64,000 bases of DNA from Warburgia ugandensis (Eukaryota; Streptophyta; Magnoliopsida; Canellales; Canellaceae): positions 20,187,945 to 20,251,944 of the forward strand of contig CP141132.1 in assembly GCA_035236585.1 (NCBI GenBank), given 5' to 3'. This document shows, piece after piece, positions 60,314 to 64,000 of this stretch. The position numbers were made by a program, and so were the translations under genes. The first letter of the stretch is position 1. Each line of letters starts with the position of its first letter. Under the pieces are notes generated by a model that worked only from the letters and a program-made list of their open reading frames with translations, was not told the origin of the DNA and searched no databases.

Positions 60314-61070
60314 AGTCTCTTCTCCAAGTGTTCCATGCATGGTTCTTAGCCCTTGTCCTTTATTTTCCTATTAAAGGTTAATTGTTCATCTTTTAATCTT
60401 AATTGATTTTGAATCCTTTTTAGTTTCGTGCTCAAGAAGTTGTTGTCTTACCTTTCCATTCCCTAACTCTTCTTGCTTACATCCAAGGTTCTTTCTTTTT
60501 CCTTAAAGTGACAGCCAAGGGTAACTCACCTTGAATCTATTCTTTTCTTTGCTTTTCATTCCCATTAGGTCTCCCTTTGATTCCATTGATTTCCTTCTTT
60601 CTTTCCTTAGTATTCCTCAAGCTTTGCCTTTACTTTCTAGTGGATTTCCCATTGATCTTAACACATGCTTACTTATGATTGATGTTAGATAATTGAAGAA
60701 GGTTTAGCATGTATTTTTGGGTTGGTTAAGATCAAGTAACATTCATAGTAATAGAACACAATTTTCAGATTTGGACTACATGTATCTACATACTATGTTG
60801 CTGGATTTTGCCTTAATTCAACAAAGTTAATTGGAATTCTAGTTCATACCTATTACCAGTAGTTAAGTATCTCAATTCTTGAATGTTTGATGAAAATTGC
60901 TTGTATCAATGTTTTCCATTGGATGTTCAAAACTAGCATGTCGCTAGAATTTTTGGAATGGATTGTTCATGTTTTACTTTCAACACCTCATACTTCATGT
61001 TTGACTAATTGTGGAATGGATTGTATGTTTTTTATCCTATCCCTTGATGTTAATTTACAATCAAGTAGAA
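60314..61070 (+). repeat. C5: second, truncated A2-family LTR piece
   Basis: Repeats C4 from about 58975 to 59690: 'tctccaagtgttccatgcatgg' near 60321 against 58980, and 'ctcaattcttgaatg' near 60869 against 59520. Both LTR ends are missing. Confidence 0.8.
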
Positions 61071-61327
61071 AGAGACTTAGAGTTCAAGCTTGTAGAATCC
61101 TTTTTGAAAGGCTAGGTCTATTGTCATTCTAGTGGCTGCTAAGCACTATGGTTATAGTGGGTATCTTAAAATATAAGTGATTTTCCCACATCTTTCATTG
61201 ACATTGGCCGAGGTCTGAATGCCTCCTAACATGAGGATTGTATTAACCACCTTAGAGTAGAACCTAACTGGTGAGCAATAGTTTAACTTGGATTAAAGGA
61301 GGAGTTGTCTAGATTTAGGTCTAAAAG
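61071..61327 (+). other. Plus-strand leader fragment of an A-type element
   Basis: The reverse complement matches the A1 and A2 leaders. 'cctcctaacatgaggattgtatt' near 61222 is the complement of A1 4205-4227. It follows LTR C5 as leader should follow a 5' LTR, so C4/C5 probably belong to a plus-strand element whose body lies further right. It is cut by B4. Confidence 0.7.
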
Positions 61328-64000
61328 TGTAATGCCTGAGCAATTTACGCTATTTTTAACAAAAATTGGACATTCTATGGGAAATAAACTATGTTAAATG
61401 TTTTACTTTATTTAAAATAGTAAAAAAAGGAATTTTTTAGGAAACTTGGTACCATTAGATTCTACTCGAAAAATGGAATCCAACGCCTCAAAGAACGCCA
61501 GAAACGAAGTTCGTATGAAGAAGTTATGGACGTTTAAAGATCAGGGGCATTTCTGTAATTTAAACAAAAAACAAAAAAGACGAAAAATGCAGGGGCCGTT
61601 TTGATAACGGCACCCCCTGTCATCTTCCTCCTCTAGATTTCTCCAGAAAACACAAGGGGAAATGGCAGCACCACCATTGAGGGGCACCGCCTTCTTCCCT
61701 CTATAAATACCCTATCTCCCCCTCTCCAAAACACTATTTTTCCAATCATTTGGGACTAGGGTTTCCCGCAAAAATCGAAAACCCAATTTCCCTACGTTTT
61801 TTGGCGACGGCCAGGCCTTAGTCAGGCCGGCCATTCTCCCCATTCCCCTCTCTTCTCTTTTTCGGTCTTCGCATTGGAGTTTTTCCCTTCATCGAGTTTT
61901 CCTATGGCATGAAGTTTTAGAACCAGAACGGGGTTCTACCACTGGCGATAAGTGCTCCATGCCTGCCCAGGTAAGCCATCTTTACCTCTCTCTTGAGGTT
62001 CTTCCCCCTTTCAGGCTAGATCCGTGCTGGATCTAGCGTTTCCAACCGGTTTTTCCAGCCGGATTTCCTGGCCGGAAAATGTCCCAAGACGGTTCCAGTC
62101 GGCCCTGCACGAACAAGGCGTCCCAGGGACGCCATGCTCCACGTACGCTTGGGACAAGGTCCCAGGGATGGGTTCCAGGCATACGATAGTGTGTACACTG
62201 TCCTTGGTGTGGCCTTTGGGTGCTGGTCCTGGCTCGACCAGGATGCACGGGATGCCCTGGGAGCTGAGACGCGCCATGCTACACCAAAGGTGCGTCCGTG
62301 CGATGCCATCCAGGATGCGCGTCATAGAGCGTCGCTTGAGCATGCATGTGTATGTACAAAATGCGGTCCCTGGCATGGCCTTTGGGCGCGCACACACGTG
62401 AGGCGATCACGGTTCAACCAGGATGCACGGGTGTCCTGGGAATTGGGACACGCGGACCTAATGAGACTTTAAAGTTAGGATCAAAGGACAATTTATAGAG
62501 TTTAACTATTGAATAGTAGGTCCATATCATAGGATCTAGCCTAACAATGAATTAAGCAAGGACCCATGGACCCTAAAAGGCAAATCTAGTGATCTAATTT
62601 CTTGATAGATCAAAATTGATAAAGACTCCTTGTATCCATTCATATCTAGGAGTTTATAAATGAGACCCAGGGACGGGTTGAGTGATGAAGGATGCGATTC
62701 CAGGAGACTTCGAGGTAGGTACTCTATCACTACTAGACTTTTTAAAAAAATAACCTATTACTATTTTGAGAACGCATGTTTTAAGTTTAAGTTATATGAC
62801 TTGTTTAGCATGACTTAATCTTATAAACGAATTCAGCATGACTTAATCTTATAAACAAATTCAGCATGCATATGATAAATACATTATGCATAGATATGTT
62901 TTGCAAACAATTGCATATATTGCATGATTTGTGAGCATTGAGTTCTTGAAAAATTGCATGTCCTTGAGGGTTACCAAAAGACGCTAGAGTGCCCAAAAGA
63001 TGCTGGGTAGGCAGTTGTGAGGGTCAGGCAGTTGTGAGGGACCCAAAGAGGACAGGTTTTGAAAAAGAGGTTTTCGCTTGTTTGATCTCATATGATTTGG
63101 GCTAATAAGCTCGTGGGCGCTATGCCGAGAGTCTGGGTTGGCCTCCCAGCTTCTACCACTATTAGGTGGAATGAGTATCACGCCCAGAAAGGGCATGTCC
63201 CTACGTCGACTGCATGTGGTACAGGGGGCTACCACTGGTGTCATGGCACTAGGTCAATGTGTCATATGCCCCATGGAGGCTATGACCGAGTGTCCTCAGG
63301 TACCCGGGGACCACACAGCGGCGAGGTCGTGGGCATAGTGGGCCCTATGGTTTGAGGATTTACTTGCATTGTATATGGCATGACATGAGGTTGGTCGACC
63401 ATACCAGATATCCATGAGTTGGATTCAGTTGAGCATCTTAAGCATATCATTATGTTTATGAGATATCTATGATACTTTCGACTTGGATTATGCTATTCTT
63501 TAAGTCATCAGTATTCCAATTCGACAGTGGTTTTTAATATCGATATTGCACATGATTGTTTGAACATGCACATGTTTTAAAGAGCATATGATTTTAAACA
63601 TAGGATGCATTGTAAAACTAGTAGTGATAGACTCCTACTGAGTATAGTATATACTCACCCTATCCTTAACATTTTCAAGATAGCTCCATTCACGAGTAGA
63701 AGATGCCTATGTTAGTGCTACGAGCAAGTAAATCAAAAGGAGACAATCATACATGTAAGTAAACACTCTACCCTTTGGACATGTATTTGTATTTATTTTC
63801 AGTTGGGCTGTGAGCTGTGACTGGATAGACCTGGGGAAAAACATTTATGATTTCTGAAGTTTTTCAAAAACTATTTTGATTGTTGTGAAAGCAAATGATA
63901 CTCGGGGTTTTCAAAATTGGTTTTAAAACTAAAGATTTTCCGCTGCATTGCATGGGTTTTTATAAAATGGTTTTCAAATAGGGATGCATCCCGCTTTAGG
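61328..64000 (+). mobile_element. B4: chromovirus-like LTR, runs off the right edge
   Basis: Starts TGTAATGCCTGAG. By alignment with B1 and B2 it lacks only about 70 terminal bases in the window, so whether it is a solo LTR or the 5' LTR of a full element cannot be told. TATA-like CTATAAATA near 61701. CpG-rich block about 61780-62470. A 28-bp unit is duplicated at 62807-62862. Confidence 0.88.
62807..62862. repeat. 28-bp tandem duplication in B4
   Basis: Units 62807-62834 and 62835-62862 differ at one base (aaacga / aaacaa). B1 and B3 lack it. Confidence 0.9.

Noticed and set aside
62011-62472. Five overlapping frames on both strands in B4
   Set aside because: Same GC-rich LTR block; no conservation of frame with B2 or B3 and no motif.

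Overview
This window is intergenic DNA from a large plant nuclear genome, almost certainly a flowering plant. I find no intact host gene, rRNA, tRNA gene or CRISPR array. The plant assignment rests on the repeats: Athila/Tat-type Ty3/gypsy elements with gag-PR-RT-RNaseH-INT order and a tRNA-Asp-type primer site, a chromovirus-like (Tekay/Del-type) element with a tRNA-iMet primer site, a CACTA-type DNA transposon end next to Transposase_24 and Ulp1-like coding remnants, an RTE-type LINE tail with a GAT repeat, and an Au-like SINE. The DNA is AT-rich except for CpG-rich patches inside the chromovirus-like LTRs. Every coding remnant I recognise is broken by stops or frameshifts. The many short open frames elsewhere are chance frames in LTRs and simple repeats and are not annotated.

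Names used below: A1, A2 and A3 are three Athila/Tat-like elements, all on the minus strand. C1-C5 are extra LTR copies of the A2 family. B1-B4 are LTRs or elements of the chromovirus-like family.

Layout. 1-7608: A1, a gag-only element with an intact primer-site region but no pol; its 3' LTR runs off the left edge. 7651-8640: exon-like remnants of a Transposase_24-type gene. 8914-13780: two degenerate chromovirus-like LTRs, one holding an uninterrupted (GA)68 tract. 13793-14441: LINE 3' end. 14775-29692: A2, gag-pol with both LTRs and a TTTCA target duplication, carrying solo LTR C1 in the opposite orientation inside gag. 29698-33203: the rest of the DNA transposon, with Ulp1-like remnants and a terminus reading CACTACTAGA from the outside. 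33204-54567: A3, cut by solo LTR C2, solo LTR B1, and a SINE that is itself split by the 9.3-kb element B2. 54568-64000: LTR C3 split by solo LTR B3, then C4, C5 and a leader piece in plus orientation, then B4 running off the right edge.

The pieces form a nested stack. A3 is the oldest visible host. The CACTA-like transposon sits in the A3 3' LTR and in turn hosts A1, the LINE and A2. Perfect 5-bp target duplications at C1, C2, A2, B1 and B3, an 11-bp duplication around the SINE and a 4/5 match around B2 let most insertions be removed by eye. Doing so rejoins A3 pol, the SINE and A2 gag collinearly. The most interesting points are the split SINE, the transposon gene separated by about 22 kb of later insertions, the gag-only A1, the apparently pol-less B2, and long non-coding segments conserved across three divergent Athila/Tat elements.
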